Shown here piece after piece: positions 46,043-58,555 of a stretch of 64,000 nucleotides of DNA. The notes beneath the pieces are model-generated. The model searched no databases. It saw only the letters and a list, made by a program, of their open reading frames with translations, and was not told the DNA's origin. A program made the translations under genes and the position numbers. This stretch comes from Cranoglanis bouderius. Taxonomy: Eukaryota > Chordata > Actinopteri > Siluriformes > Cranoglanididae. How positions within the stretch are numbered: the first letter of the stretch is position 1; every line of letters begins with the position of its first letter. Where the stretch lies: positions 9,400,574-9,464,573 of the forward strand of contig CM042540.1 in assembly GCA_023630585.1 (NCBI GenBank), read 5' to 3'.

Positions 46043-46750
46043 TGTGATTATCATTTCCAGGTGCCTTTGATTTCATGTATGTTTTCTGTGTGTTTAAAAA
46101 GCCCTGTTTTCTTCCACTCGGGGCGGATTATTAGTTTGTAGTTCAGTTTAACGGAGTTTCACTTTGAAGTATAGAAATGTTTCTAGTTCCGTAGCGCGGA
46201 TTCCGATTTCCGTAGTTCTTGATTCCGTTGTTCTAATTTAGATGTCCGAAGCTCCGTGTTTGTGGTTCCCAAACCACTTCCTTATGTCGAATGTCCGTTT
46301 CCTCCCGAATCTCACTGTGCCGAGCGATTAAACTCTGGACTGATGTTCACGGCATTTGACATTAAGCTAAGTACCCTGGATTCCGATTTCCGCTCTAGCC
46401 CTCTTCCTATTTTACACATCTCTGTGATAGGGTTACTTGCACAAGTGTTTGATTTTCTGTTAGCGCTAGTAGTTTGCACACCTTTTGTTATTACCACTCT
46501 TTTGTTGTGAAGGTTCATTGCTGGATGCTGTTTTTGTTCGTTTTTTCCTTCCGTGGTTTAGTGTGTGTTTTTTGTACTGCTAGCGCTAATACTTTTGAGA
46601 GTGTGTACAAGCTCTGCTTCTATATCCAGCGAAGACTCGAAGCCTTCTAAAAACCTGTTGTTTGCCCTGTTTCCTTTTCATATGTATGCTGAATAAAGTG
46701 TCGAAGCTTTTCACCGCAACTGTGTCCAGCCTTCTCCTGACATCGTAACA
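45879..46750 (+). repeat. 3' LTR of the nested retrotransposon
   Basis: 872 bp, offset exactly 3828 bp from the 5' LTR along its whole length, with no indel. It is preceded by the G-run at 45868-45875. Confidence 0.93.
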
Positions 46751-48101
46751 TTATGTAACAAATTAAAAGATGTTTAACACGTTTAAATGTATTCTCCAAT
46801 TTATATAAGGAATTAGCTCGACTGGAGTGAAATATATCTATATATCTAATCAACACGTGTTGTGACCAGTTATAAATATACATCAGCCATGAAAGAGAAT
46901 TCATGTATGTGCACATATACATATAGATAATTAACTACAATGGATTATAATTAATTATGACTATGTATGTGGTCTAGATCAGCTTTTAGGCTTAGCTGTA
47001 GTCTAGTTTGGAATTATGAACTCTAAAGAGGGAGTTTATCCTTCTGGCCAGGAAGGATTAACCACGAAGTTTGTTATTAAAGATTAGAGAGGGTAATCGA
47101 GATCTTATGCAGTGAAGAAGGGACTTTATCCAGTGAACAAAAACAGAGAAAATCAAGCGTGGGATAATAGATTTTAATAACTAGATGTAACTATGGATAC
47201 ACACGACTAACTCTAAGCAAAACATACATATGTACATCTATATACAAGGAAAGAAAAGGTATAGAGAGAAAGTAATGAAATAGAAGGGAATGGCAGACAA
47301 AAACACAACTAATTAGCCTTTTCCAAAACCAGCAACGAACTTAAATCGCCTGTAAACAGGGGTACAATCTTAAACGCAGATATAGGTCCGTTAACTATAC
47401 TTGCAGGCTTCGGTTTGAAAAGTTCGCGCGAGATCGTGTAGAGTTCGCTGTTTCGTCGCGCCATTTGCAAAAGGTGTGAGCCGTGAAGCGGTTGCATCCT
47501 TTGTCCAGGAGAGAGAGAGATCCTGGCTTCCTCTTCCCGGGGCACGTGGCCCCGGGGTAGAGAGAAACCGGAAGAGTGTGAGTGAAGAGTTACTGAAGAA
47601 ACTGACTGAAGAGTGACTGAAACAGTTTCAAAGTGTGGTGTTGTTTTAAAGACAACACCAACACACACGCCTCTTTGGGCTATGGGCCAATCAGGAAGTT
47701 GGATTTGTTGGCGGGATTACCTCTCTTTGTCTGGTCTCAGACCCTAATTTAAATGTCCAGGGAGGAGCCGGTTTATACCGTGTTATATATGAAATTAAGG
47801 GAAAGCATGAAATAATGTATCCCATTGCAATATGATATGCATAATCAATCAGGGTATCGCAAGACGATTAACTACATACCAAATTAGATGGACTTGTAAC
47901 GAATATTACAAGAAAAACATGGTTACAGACATTTAAAAATAATATCCTAAGTTAAGACTATCTAAAATCATTAAGGTTAGGTCACATAAACACACAATAT
48001 ATGTAAACAAGATAGCATCACACTATTTAGGCATTGAATAATTACATATAATTACACGTTACAATCGAGAGAGATTTTTCCATTGTGTGTGTAAGGTAAG
48101 C

Positions 48102-48143
<42 letters not shown>

Positions 48144-48154
48144 ATGTGGGTAGC

Positions 48155-48218
<64 letters not shown>

Positions 48219-48378
48219 AGGGGGGAAGTTTGGTCGTTAGCATTCCAAAGGTATCTGGTCAAACTGGGGCCAGAGTGGTCATTAAACAGATAGGGATTTA
48301 CAGCTCAAGGAGACAGAGAAATTTCATTGTTAAACCCAGGCTGATTCAGAAATCAGTTTGATACGTTCAGACATTACA

Positions 48379-48652
48379 ATATGTAACTGCAATGAAAAAA
48401 GAGTTTGTTTTATTTTCATCTTTCTTTGGCTTAAGAAATGAAGCTGACACTTAATTTTCATCCAGACAGACCTCTTTTTTTTAGCATATTTTATTTGTCA
48501 TTTGTAATAAAGAGAAATTAGGATAGCAAAATGTATGCTTTATGCAATTATCCTTTCATGGTGTATTTACTAAATAAAAGCACAGTACAGATTTTGGGTT
48601 GCTCACAACTGAATTGAATGGTTTTCATATTCATATATTATTTGTGTCATAG
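48379..48652. other. Duplicated 3' flank of OR gene
   Basis: It matches 27380-27655. AT-rich; no gene. Confidence 0.7.
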
Positions 48653-49606
48653 TTATGTGAATCCAACCTTGTGTTTTTTATTAATCATTGTGAAGAATGC
48701 TTTTCTAATTTCTCTTGTTTTAATTCCATATATAATTGGATTAATAACTGGAAGGACTGTGAAAGTCAATAAACCACATAATTTTTGTGCATCAGCTGGT
48801 ACATTCGGAAAACGATATGAAAGTATTGTAATACTAGAAACTATTTCATACAGGCCAAATGTAATTAATTGTGCTAAACATGTGTTTACAGCCTTAATTC
48901 TAGCATCAGTTTGTGTGTGGGGAATGCAGGCTTTAAGAATTTGTACATAGGAGAATACCTGAACAGTCACACTTATTCCCTGCATAATTCCAGTTATAGA
49001 CAATCCATAGATATTGTTAACAGTAAAATCACCACCACATGAGAGTTGCAGCAAGGATACATTATCACAAAAGACATTAACAATAAAAGTCCTGCATTTT
49101 GGAAATCTTGCCTGAAGGGCAAATAATACAACAACCATGGCTATGTCAAGGCCCCAAGCTAGAGCTATGACACCACCAACTGTATATGGAACCATTATAG
49201 AGTTATAGCTGAGTGGCTTGCATATCGCAATATAACGATCAAATGACATGGCTGCCAGAATAAAAAGTACACTACCTCCATACAAATGAAGCAAAAAGCC
49301 CTGCAGGACACATGTGGGGTAGTAGACCATATTTTTTTGGCTTACAATATCCACAAGCAGCCTGGGAAGAGCACATGTGATCCCTATTAGATCTGCCAGA
49401 GGAAGACTGAACAAAATGTAAAACATTGGTTTATGAAGGCTTTTTTGTGTAACAATCAATGCTAAAATAGATACATTACAGAACACTGCAAACAAATAGC
49501 ACAAAGATCCAGTGATGAACACAGGATAAACAGCTTCTTGCGAGACATCAAATCTGCCAATTTGGAGGTTGAAAGTAAATGTGTTGTTTGAGAATTGGAG
49601 TGCCAT
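48653..49606 (-). CDS. Odorant receptor, class A GPCR (OR cluster gene 3)
   Basis: An intact 317-codon reading, clearly homologous to the two ORs at 22725 and 28565 but more diverged from both than they are from each other. The hallmarks are in place: N-terminal NNT glycosylation site, HKPMFYILFSLPLADL in TM2, MSFDRYIAIC, RIKAVNTC at TM6, and NPIIYGIKTREIRKAF at TM7/helix 8. The minus strand reads TTTCTGACACAG before a short spacer and the ATG, an acceptor for a 5' non-coding exon. About 200-250 bp upstream, GGTACATTTATATGCAT is shared with the region upstream of the gene at 28565. A scarred duplicate of this gene's 3' and TM2 parts lies at 27655-27810. Confidence 0.93.
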   Translation of the reverse strand: MALQFSNNTFTFNLQIGRFDVSQEAVYPVFITGSLCYLFAVFCNVSILALIVTQKSLHKPMFYILFSLPLADLIGITCALPRLLVDIVSQKNMVYYPTCVLQGFLLHLYGGSVLFILAAMSFDRYIAICKPLSYNSIMVPYTVGGVIALAWGLDIAMVVVLFALQARFPKCRTFIVNVFCDNVSLLQLSCGGDFTVNNIYGLSITGIMQGISVTVQVFSYVQILKACIPHTQTDARIKAVNTCLAQLITFGLYEIVSSITILSYRFPNVPADAQKLCGLLTFTVLPVINPIIYGIKTREIRKAFFTMINKKHKVGFT

Positions 49607-50312
49607 TTAAAACCTGTGTCAGAAATAAATATTGGAAAGGCAGTTACTGATGTTAGTGTGCATTTATCATTTTTGTAACATCACCTTTACAGTACTGATT
49701 ATATTTCCTTTCCCAATAACAATCAATTACTCAATCAATTGAATATCTCAATCAATTATTGTTTACTTACAATACACTTACCTGATAAAGGATGCAGGTC
49801 TTCTAGGTAGGTCGAGAGTGATGCATGGTATGGTACATTTATATGCATGTATGTCCTCCAAAGGACATGTACGTGATGCATGTGTGTCACTAGAGTATAT
49901 CAGCAATCTTTAATCAAAACATTTGAGAAGACTGAGTTTGCCCCAGATTTTAAGTGTATACATTGCAGTTATGGACATTAACACCATAAAGCACATTGGA
50001 AGTCACTTAAGATCTACAGTAATATTGACAATAAACTTTTTTTTCAATTCCAAATCAAAAAAGAAAGGAGTAATCACATGTAGACTACAGGTCCCTTCAG
50101 AAATCAATCATGCAATACACTAAACAGTTTCAGGAGATTACTGACATTTTTTAACAAACCACCTGATGAGAGTGGCTTATGGCAGAGCTTGGCTCTACTT
50201 TGGTGTTTTCTTATATCACTTCTCACAATCTGATTAGATTGAAAAATCAAGTACATAAAATCACACAGTACAGTTAAATTCATATGAACCCATTCACCAA
50301 GTAATAACCTAA
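49607..50312. other. OR upstream region and intergenic DNA
   Basis: It contains the shared GGTACATTTATATGCAT upstream motif (about 49830-49848), a possible promoter or exon-1 region. No gene. Confidence 0.5.
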
Positions 50313-51270
50313 TTAATGTGACAAAGCATAATCAGAATACTTAAATCTATTCTGAACATCTTTCATTGTATAGCACTGTATTATCCCACCTGCTTTTGTC
50401 TTTTTAAGGAAAGTCCAACTTTCCTTGTAGTTGAATATGTTTACTTTACCTTTTATGAAAGGTAAATTTTGCACTACCAATGAAATGTCTGCGTTTCCAT
50501 CTGGGTTACAGATCATGTCACACAAGTATGGGTAGATGATTGTGTTGAATGCTGAACTGAAGTCTATGAACAGCATCCTTCCATAGTTTTTGTCCAGATG
50601 GATCAGAGAAAGGTGGATGTTAGCTGATATGGCTTCATTTGTAGAGCACTGTGGATGGTAGGCATACTGAAATGGGTCCAGTGTGGTGGGAAGACTGCTC
50701 TTCATGTGTTTCGTGACTAGCCTCTTGAAGCCCTTCATAACGATAGGTGTGAGTGCAATTGGCTGGAGTCATTCGGGTAGGACACAGATGATTTCTTTAG
50801 CACAGGGTTGATGGTGGTCCTCTTGAAGCAAACAGGGACAACTGCTTGGCTAAGGGAAATGTTGAAGATGTCAGTGAGGACATCTGCAAGCTGATCAGCA
50901 CATTCCCTGAGCACCCAGCCAGGTATGTTGTCCAGACATGCAGCTTTCCATGGGCTGACTCTGGACAGAATTGTCCTGACATCTACTGCAAACAGACAGA
51001 GTACTTGGTTGGTGGGAGTTGGGGTGGTCTTTTCTCTGTTGGCATTTTGTTGTGTGTTTTGAAATATGCTTGGAATTTGTTCAGTGCATCTGGGAGCGAG
51101 GCATCACCATCGCTTTGTAGTCTATGGCGGCCTGAATGCCTTGCCAAATGCACTTTTCCTTGGTATTTAGGAAGTGACTGTGGATTCTTTCTGCATTGTT
51201 GTATTTTAGCTCTTTGATAGCCCAGGACAGATTGGCCCTTGCTGTGCCATTCCACTGCATCCACAGTAAC
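50313..51270 (-). pseudogene. Non-LTR retrotransposon (LINE) ORF2 fragment
   Basis: On the minus strand the best reading (50313-50738) has a reverse-transcriptase start: FKRLVTKHMKSSLP, then LDPFQYAYHPQCSTNEAI, and MLFIDFSSAFNTI with the domain-A aspartate. Upstream (50755-51270) a shifted frame holds the pre-RT region with WQGIQAAIDYKA-type and SLPDALN-type segments. The domain with the YxDD motif and the 3' end are missing. It is a dead fragment. The clade is not settled; it is of the kind common in fish genomes. Confidence 0.8.
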
Positions 51271-52560
51271 ATGGTGCTTAAATATTAAAAATGGATGTTC
51301 AAGCCTGGTTTCATTTTCTCTATGGACGCATGTACCAATTTACCAACTTTATTTACAACTAAATTTATGAACAAGTTGCCAGTAATTAAATGATTTTGGG
51401 AAATTTAATCATAACTAAATAGTGTTTTTTCTCCAAAAAAAATCTGTGTAGCCAAACAAACAAGCCACCACTTATTTCTGTCGATGCTCGTTTCCTGACA
51501 CACGATTTACAGTATAGTGTTTCAATTTGTCTGTAATATTTTCATTTTTCTTTACAGCTACCCTGTATCACTGTTTTCACAGCCTTGTGGACTTGATTTG
51601 CATAGACCTACATAATTTTGGGCCACAGCAAAAAATGGTTGATAATTTAAGAAAGTCTTCAATTGTACAAAATTGTAATTAAATGTTCAGCCATGGATTG
51701 TTCAAAGCTAGCTGAATCTAGATTTTTTTTGCAACATAGATGTTCTTTGGATTGATTGGCTGGATGTTTGTGATCTACATAATTCATTTTCTATCATTTA
51801 AAGAGCCTAGCTGTCATTTAAGGGGCTGAGATAGATGCAATTGCAATAAGATGTTTTTTAATGAGAAGTAGGCAGACAAATCCAAAATGAGTGACAAGAT
51901 CAAGGTCAAAAACTGGCTTAGGTCAGGCAATCAACAAACAGGATATATTAGGCAAAGGAAGAGCATGTAAATCAGGAAACCAAGTCAAGGTCAAACCAGA
52001 AGAGAGATATCAGGAACAAACAAGCTTGGTAAAGTCAAATGGACAAAACAGACTGAGCACTTACTTCAAAAAGAATCAACGGTGAAAGTCCATTTATAAA
52101 GGGTTTGGGGTAATTGTGAACAGGTGTGCATGATCAGTGAACGTGACGAAATGCGTATGTTCTGGGAGGTGTAGTCCATGGCAGCCATGATTGTAGGCCA
52201 AGGTGTGTTCTGGGAAATGGAGTTTTCTGACTGTGGTGAACTGACACTAGTCTAATAAAAAAAATAAAATAAAATAAAAAAAAAAAAACATATGACATGC
52301 CATGTTGAAGACTCAGCTAACATGTGGAAAAAATATTCTCTGTTCTAATGAAACTAATGACCTTGGTACAAAGCACTATGTTTGGCAAAAACTGAACACT
52401 GCTCTTCACTCTGAGAATACCATCTCCAAACTGAAGCACAATTGTGGTAACATCATGTTGTGCAGACTGCTGGCACAATCTTAAACAACCAAGCTTGAGT
52501 CAGACCTAATTCCACTTGTTTAATCAGTTCATCTTGGTCTCTAGTCAACCATCAAGTGTG
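51271..52560. other. Intergenic with an unclassified fish repeat
   Basis: About 51880-52250 has the style of an interspersed repeat (AGGAAACCAAGTCAAGGTCA and GAGGTGTAGTCCATGGCAGC landmarks). It ends near an A-run at 52260. No gene seen. Confidence 0.4.
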
Positions 52561-52569
52561 CCTCATATT

Positions 52570-52795
52570 TGGCTGGAATAAAAGCCTGCAGGTACACCAG
52601 TCCGTTGGAGATAAAAGTGAAGATTCTTGGTTTAGGGTATCCAGTCCATCTACATGTTTTTTCAGTGAAAACAAGAGAACCCAGTGGAAACCCAAACAGA
52701 CAAGGAGGGTCATGCAAAACTCCACACAGACACTAACCTGAACTCAGGATCAAACTGGGGACCTTGTTGCTGTGAGAACTTTACGCTGTAGAAAT
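52570..52795 (+). repeat. Fish interspersed repeat fragment (L2-tail/SINE-like)
   Basis: It contains GGAAACCCA-, CATGCAAAACTCCACACAGA- and CTCAGGATCAAACTGGGGAC-type landmarks in order. The same family is seen at 54455-54755 and 57212-57400. The assignment to an L2-related family is from memory and approximate. Confidence 0.55.
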
Positions 52796-54454
52796 AGTAA
52801 GCCTTTTGACTTTTTATTATTAGTCAATTAGCACTAATATTTCTAAGTGTAAATGTTATGGTCTAAAATCTTTGTGATGGATCAATTTATTGTTGTAACA
52901 TCCAAAATGGTTACAATGTGGCCTGTTACCAGCCCTTGTCCTTCTCCTTCCACTATTTAATGGTGAGGTGCACTGTCTAAGGCCTGAAACACAGGGTAGA
53001 CAAGGGGCACTCAGACACCTCCCAGGACATGAAGGTAGTTGCAACCCCAGTGGGTATTGAAACACAGGACCAGGTACACCCAGATGGTCTGTTGTGCTGT
53101 GTTGTCTCTCTTTCTTTGTAGGTCCTCTTTAGTGACAGTCCTAAAGAATGCAGATTCAGCATGTTGACTTGCGCACACAAGGCAGAGCATACTGTGTTAA
53201 CCACACTTGATGTGGTATATAAACCAAGTTAGCAGAGAGTCATCCCATATCCTGGCTTAGCTGTCCCACCACCAGGAGTGAGACGTCAATCATCTCACTT
53301 ACAAAGGGAAATTTTAAAGATTAGATAGATTGATTCAGTGGCTAGTGTATTTAAGTTCTGAAAAAAAAAAATCATTAGTGCATCTGCATTCAGAACTGAG
53401 GCAGTGCGCCTCTGCATTCAGAACTGAGGCAGAACTGAGACATCTAGACATAGTGCTTCTGGTGAGCCCACCAGCAACGTTAAATAGGGATCAACAACAG
53501 ACATATGGCCACAGCTGTCTTTTTGTGATCTATACTATTTTCTTTCTGCGCTTCTTGTTCTTATCAGTCTTCGCTGGACTTGGACAAGCTGCTTAGGCTT
53601 CAGGACTTGGTCCAGGACTTGGGCCAGATGCAGGACTTAGGTTAATATGCCAGATGAGCTCACTGTGTCACCATTGTTTTAAATCTGCCAGTCGTGCATG
53701 CTATGTCTGCACTGCCATCACCATTCAGACACAAGGTAAAATAAAATAAAACCTTAAAATGTTCAATGCTGAGGTAGTTATCATATACTGTAGTTGGTGC
53801 CCATATTCATCATCCAAGTAATCCAGACACTGGCTGCATGAGCACAATTGTTGTAGAATACCTCATTTGACTAACTGCACAATGTAGCAAGGACTTTTGG
53901 GAAATCCAATCCAATTGAAAAGAATGAATGGTCTGCTATGTGGAAGAAAAGCTGATTTCAACCTTACCGAGCAGAGGGTAAAAGCTACACAGTGCAAGCT
54001 AATAGAGCTAACCTAGAGAACAAAGCATGAGTGATAGATAAATGCAGGCAAGTAATGATCAATGAAAACCAATATAACATGGCTTTTCAAAACAATTTGC
54101 TCATAAAATACAGAAACATGCTTGCTACAGTAGAAGAGAAGTCTTCTACTTCTACTAGACTTTGTAAGACCAGCTTTTATCACTAGGTGACTTTGTTGGA
54201 AGTCTGCTGGGTGATTTTCATGATATGTGCAAGTTTTCAGTTGTTAGTGGAAGGCCCAGTAGCAGAATTTTAAAGCAAAATTGCTTGCAGTAGGCCTCTG
54301 TAAGAAAAACAAATTAAGTACTTAATCAGCTGAAGAGTGTGTTTATTGAGAAAAATATACAAATCTTAATGTACCATGTCATTTTTTGCTTAAAATCTAA
54401 CCAACTTTTGTTAGATGTGCTCAGTAATTCATATAGTCACCTACAGTGACCATT
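52796..54454. other. Intergenic, nothing recognised
   Basis: No coding signal. A short direct repeat of CATTCAGAACTGAGGCAG is at about 53388-53435. Confidence 0.5.
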
Positions 54455-54925
54455 TTACCTTATAGTAAGGGTTGGAGTGGGTCCTGAGACACAAGGTGAA
54501 AATACATGAATGCGATGCTACTCCCTTGCAAGGCCCCATAGACACATATTCACATACTTATTCACAGCCAGAGGGCATTTAGAGTAGCCAGATCACCTAA
54601 TAGCTTGTTTTTAGACAATGAAGGGAAACCAGATTAAAACCAGATTCCCAGAGGAAACCCACATTAACATGAGGAGAACATGTTAAACTGCACAAACAGT
54701 AATCTGACCTCAGGAGCCCTGGAGCTGTGAGACTGCAATATTACTGTGCAGCCCTAATTCAGATAATTATTCATTCACTCATTCATTCATCCATTCATTC
54801 ATCTTCAGTAACCAGTTTATCTTGGTCAGGGTCATTGTGAATCTGAAAGCCTGTCCCAGGGAACACTGGGCCTGAGGCAGTAATGCACCTTGGATGGCAT
54901 GCACACACATTCAATCATACAATTA
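54455..54925 (+). repeat. Two adjacent copies of the fish interspersed repeat
   Basis: A near-complete decayed copy ends in AGCCCTGGAGCTGTGAGACT, then CTGTGCAGCCCTA at about 54755. After an ATTC microsatellite, the head of a second copy follows (GGTCAGGGTCATTGTGAATC, then CCCAGGGAACACTGGGC, about 54815-54925). Confidence 0.6.
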
Positions 54926-55460
54926 AATAAATTAAATAAATATTTGAATGTAAAGACTTAAAAAACAGCAACAATCGCATGTATTTTATGCCCCCAGATA
55001 TCAGAAAAGAACCAATATTAAAATGACAACCATGAATTTCAGAATACCAAAGCTGTCCTTAACAACCTTTGTCATAACGTGTTGCTTTTCCTGTTTTCTG
55101 GAACACTTACATCATCCTACTACAAGCTTTTCATTAATGAGATGAATAGGGAATTCCATTAATGAGGTCCTAATAACATAGGTAAATAGTAATTTACCTT
55201 AAGGGACTTGTTCCTAGTCCCCCAGTTTCTTGTGCATGGATTGTCTACTAATAAACAATGTTGCTAATAATGCCATTGGGATGGGGTACCTCGAGATTGA
55301 GTTTGAACATGTTGTTTTATTGTTTGAGATGAGGTTATACAAATAATCTCATTAGTTTTATTTGTGTGCAAGTGAAACTCTTACTGTAGTTAGAATTTTA
55401 TTTATGTAGTTATTTTTTCTATTGTAATTCTTACTGTGAATGTATGGAATAAATGTAAAA
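54926..55460. other. Intergenic, nothing recognised
   Basis: AT-rich, no features named. Confidence 0.5.
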
Positions 55461-55462
55461 TA

Positions 55463-56821
55463 CAACCCCAATTCCAAAAAAGTTGGGACGCTGTGTAAAA
55501 TGTAAATAAAAACAGAATGCAATGATTTTCAAATCTCATAAACCCATATGTTATTCACAATAGAACATAGAAAACATGTCAAATGTTTAAACTGAGGAAA
55601 TGTACCATTAAAAAAAAAAAAAAAACAGGTAATTTTGAATTTCATGGCCGCAACACATCTCAAAAAATTTGGATGGGGGCAACAAAAGGCTGGAAAAGTA
55701 AGTATTACTAAAAAGAAACAGCTGGAGGAACATTTTGAAACTAATTAGGTTAATTGGCAACAGGTCAGTAACATGACTTGGTATAAAAAGAGTATCTCAG
55801 AGAGGCAAAGTCTCTCAGAAGTAAAGATGGGATGGAATCTGGATGGAAGCATATGTTGCTCTAAAACCTGGATATACCTTTCAGCATTGATGGCGCCTTT
55901 CCAGATGTGCAAGCTGCCCATTACATAGGCATTAATGCACCCCCATACCATCAGAGATGCAGGCTTTTGAACTGAGCGCTGACAAAAAGCCGAATGGTAC
56001 CTCTCCTCTTTAGTCCTTTTTAGTTTAGAGGACGCTGCGTCCATGGTTTCAAAAAAGAATTTCAAATTTTGATTCATCTGACCACAGAACAGTTTTCCAT
56101 TTTGCCTCAGTCCATTTTACATGAGCTTTGGGCCAGAGAAGACAGCGACATTTCTGGATCATGTTCACATATGGCTTCTTCTTTGCATGATTAGCACTTT
56201 AACCAGCATTTGTGGCATGGAACAGCGAACTGTGTTCACAGAAAATGAGTTCTGGAGGTGTTTCTGAGCCCATGCAGTGATTTCCATTACAGAATCATGC
56301 CTGTTTTTAATGCAGTGCCGCCCGAGGGCCCGAGGATCATGGGCATGCAATATTGATTTTCACCCTTGTCCCTTGTGCACAGAGATTTCTCCAGATTCTC
56401 TAATCGTTTGATGATATTATGTACTGTAGATGATGAGATATTCAAAGTCTTCACAATTTTACATTGAGGAACATTATTCTGAAATTGTTCCACAAATTGA
56501 AGATGCAGTTTTTTGCAGATTGGTGACTCTGCCTCATTAAGACACTCTTTTTATCCCCAGTCATGTTACTGACCTGTTGCCAATTAACCTCCAGCTGTTT
56601 ATTTTTAGTAACACTTACTTTTTCCTTACTTTTTTAATTTCCGGCCATCAAATTAAAAATGACCTTTTTTTTTCTTAAAATGGTACATTTACTCAGTTTA
56701 AACATTTGATATGTTTTCTATGTTCTATTGTGAATAACATATGGGAGATTTGCAAATCATTGCATTCTGATTTTATTTACATTTTACCCAGCGTCCCAAC
56801 TTTTTTTTGGAATTGGGGTTG
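55463..56821 (-). mobile_element. Tc1/mariner-type element with long terminal repeats, decayed
   Basis: The left end CAACCCCAATTCCAAAAAAG and right end GGAATTGGGGTTG are flanked by TA. The inverted repeats extend about 150-200 bp (GCAATGATTTTCAAATCTCA against TGCAAATCATTGCATTCTGA). The transposase is on the minus strand and broken. Confidence 0.88.
55760..56493 (-). pseudogene. Transposase remnant of the 55463-56821 element
   Basis: Minus-strand pieces show a helix-turn-helix (KTLNISSSTVHNIIKRL, 56287-56493). A middle part is at 56165-56350, and a catalytic-domain part (55745-56077) has PASLMVWGCINAYVMGSLHI. Frames change between pieces and the C-terminal SPDLNP-type segment is absent. Confidence 0.75.
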
Positions 56822-56823
56822 TA

Positions 56824-57211
56824 TAAAATGAACAAAAATAGCATTAAGATATGGACTTTTTGGGGCATTAGACTTTGTTTTCTTTAATTCATTTTGATAC
56901 CTAGTTAGTTGGAAAGTGTAGTTATCCTGTAACATGCCTCAAGCATGTATTATGGGGTCACTATAGGAGGGCATTATAAAAGTGGGCATAAAGCCTTTTG
57001 CTTGGCCTAGCTGCAGCTATAAAATCTGAATTGCATATCTAGGTATATATTGTACTACGCAAGAGTTCATTTATAATTTTTGCACTGTGGCTGGGTAGGA
57101 GTGTGGAACTATAAAACAATAATTTAATTATATATAGATGCTTAAAGCACTCTTTATGCACATGACAATAAACTTAAAACTTGAAACTTAAATACATTAT
57201 TCTTTTCATTC
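56824..57211. other. Intergenic, nothing recognised
   Basis: No features seen. Confidence 0.5.
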
Positions 57212-57400
57212 TTCAATGACAGCTTTATTCTGGTCAGGGTTGTGATGAATCTGGAGCCCATCCCTGTAACACTGGGTGCAAGGCCAGAGAATTCACCCTG
57301 GATAAAGCACCAGCCCATTACAGGGCACCAGGCACATACATTCACTCATTCACACCCAGGGGCAATTTAGTGTAGCCAAGCAGCTTACCTGCATGTCAGC
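57212..57400 (+). repeat. Fish interspersed repeat fragment (same family as 54455)
   Basis: It contains TGGTCAGGGTTGTGATGAAT, GTAACACTGGGTGCAAGGC and CATTACAGGGCACCAGGCAC in the family order, then GGCAATTTAGTGTAGCCAAG. The tail is missing. Confidence 0.6.
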
Positions 57401-57584
57401 TGAAACAAACAAACAAAAAAAATGTATACGGATGCAGGGACCATCTGGACTATTGTTTCCATGGAAAAAATAAATAAATAAAAAATAAAAAACCTAAACT
57501 TCGTCAATTCCATTCACTTTGACTTGATATTTTAAATGACCTGGGTTTCTGGTCATTTTTATTGACATCAAAATAATGTTTGCC

Positions 57585-57636
<52 letters not shown>
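57585..57636. repeat. (AAT)n microsatellite
   Basis: About 17 units. Confidence 0.95.
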
Positions 57637-58553
57637 GCAAATAGATTTGGGAGTCACTTGTTACCCAGTGAAAAGCTGTTATGTGGTGGTGGTTGCCATT
57701 TATATCACTTACCATCCATACTGGGCTAAAATGTTGTGCTGGCCTCCTGGGACTAAGGGGCCAAGTGTTCTTTAATTAGTTGCCAGTGACTTGGTCAAAG
57801 AACACCAGAGAGTTCTAGAAGTTAATTTAATTATGCTATGGTCACTGTTATCTGTACAGAGCTTTGAGTATTAGAATTAGCCACCTGTGAATAAGAAGGA
57901 ACTTATAAGCAGCTCTAATTGTCCCTCTGAAAAAGACCATAATTACCACTGAGGCCTTTGAACCAAAGGCTCAGAATGCTCTATTAACATACAGATCATT
58001 GTCCTTAACACACCATATTCTAACTATTGTATAGGCAGTTCTTCTTGCAAATATCACTTTTGGTCAGTTTTGTAGTCTTTTATATCATCCCACCTTTTTT
58101 TTAATTTTTTTACAGCTTTGTACTTTGATTGGATTCTGGATGCACATTGCTTTAGATAAATGTGTCAAATGTATACCTGTTTGTGCCACAGGTAGTTATT
58201 CAAGCAACATTGCAAGGCTGTTGAGAGAAGCAAAAAAATATTTTTTTAAAACCAGGGCATGATATTATCTAGTATATTTCTCAAACCACAACCAAAATCA
58301 ACAGAAAATAATACACATTAAAGGCCATTTACTTGTCTTCAGTGTCTTGAGTCTATTATCCAGGGAGCAGTCTAATTGCTCTCGCAATCCATAATGTGTT
58401 TTGTTAGTGTTTCTAGACCCGTTGCTACTGGAACAGTAGCAACTGTTATTCCCACAGTTATGTCAGGGCAGTTTCTAATAAACATAATGATAGGTACAGA
58501 TATTTGACCTCAGAGAGTATTAATCTCATGTGTATATGAAAAGCATAGTGAAA
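57637..58553. other. Intergenic, nothing recognised
   Basis: No coding signal on either strand. Confidence 0.5.
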
Positions 58554-58555
58554 TA

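Larger units (their letters stand above)
42051..46750 (+). mobile_element. Young Ty3/gypsy-like non-autonomous LTR retrotransposon with captured METAP1-type zinc finger
   Basis: 4700 bp, flanked by the 5-bp duplication TTATG (42046-42050 and 46751-46755), inserted in an LTR of another family. Both LTRs are 872 bp, and I notice no difference between them by eye, which implies very recent insertion. Between them lies one long ORF and no reverse transcriptase, protease or integrase. It therefore depends on enzymes in trans. A purine-rich AAGGGGGGGG run precedes the 3' LTR. Confidence 0.93.
41832..48378 (-). mobile_element. Solo LTR (minus) split by a younger LTR retrotransposon
   Basis: On the minus strand it starts TGTAATGTCTGAACG (48378) and ends TTGATTGGTTACA (41832). 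Without the nested element its length is about 1842 bp, as for its relatives. The host flanks CAATGTAT and ATATGTAACTGC match the uninterrupted CAATGTGTGTAACTGC at about 27372. The 4-bp duplication is GTAT versus ATAT, one mismatch. It carries the hairpin (47637-47659), GC E-box (about 47537-47557) and two GT repeats (48103-48140, 48157-48214). Confidence 0.87.

Noticed and set aside
48052..48361. ORFs rich in VCVC or THTH (also at 8166-8399, 8623-8814 and 32989-33249)
   Set aside because: They are readings through GT/CA microsatellites.
50846..51217. Plus-strand 123-codon ORF at 50846-51217
   Set aside because: It is antisense to the LINE ORF2 fragment, whose reverse-transcriptase motifs are on the minus strand.
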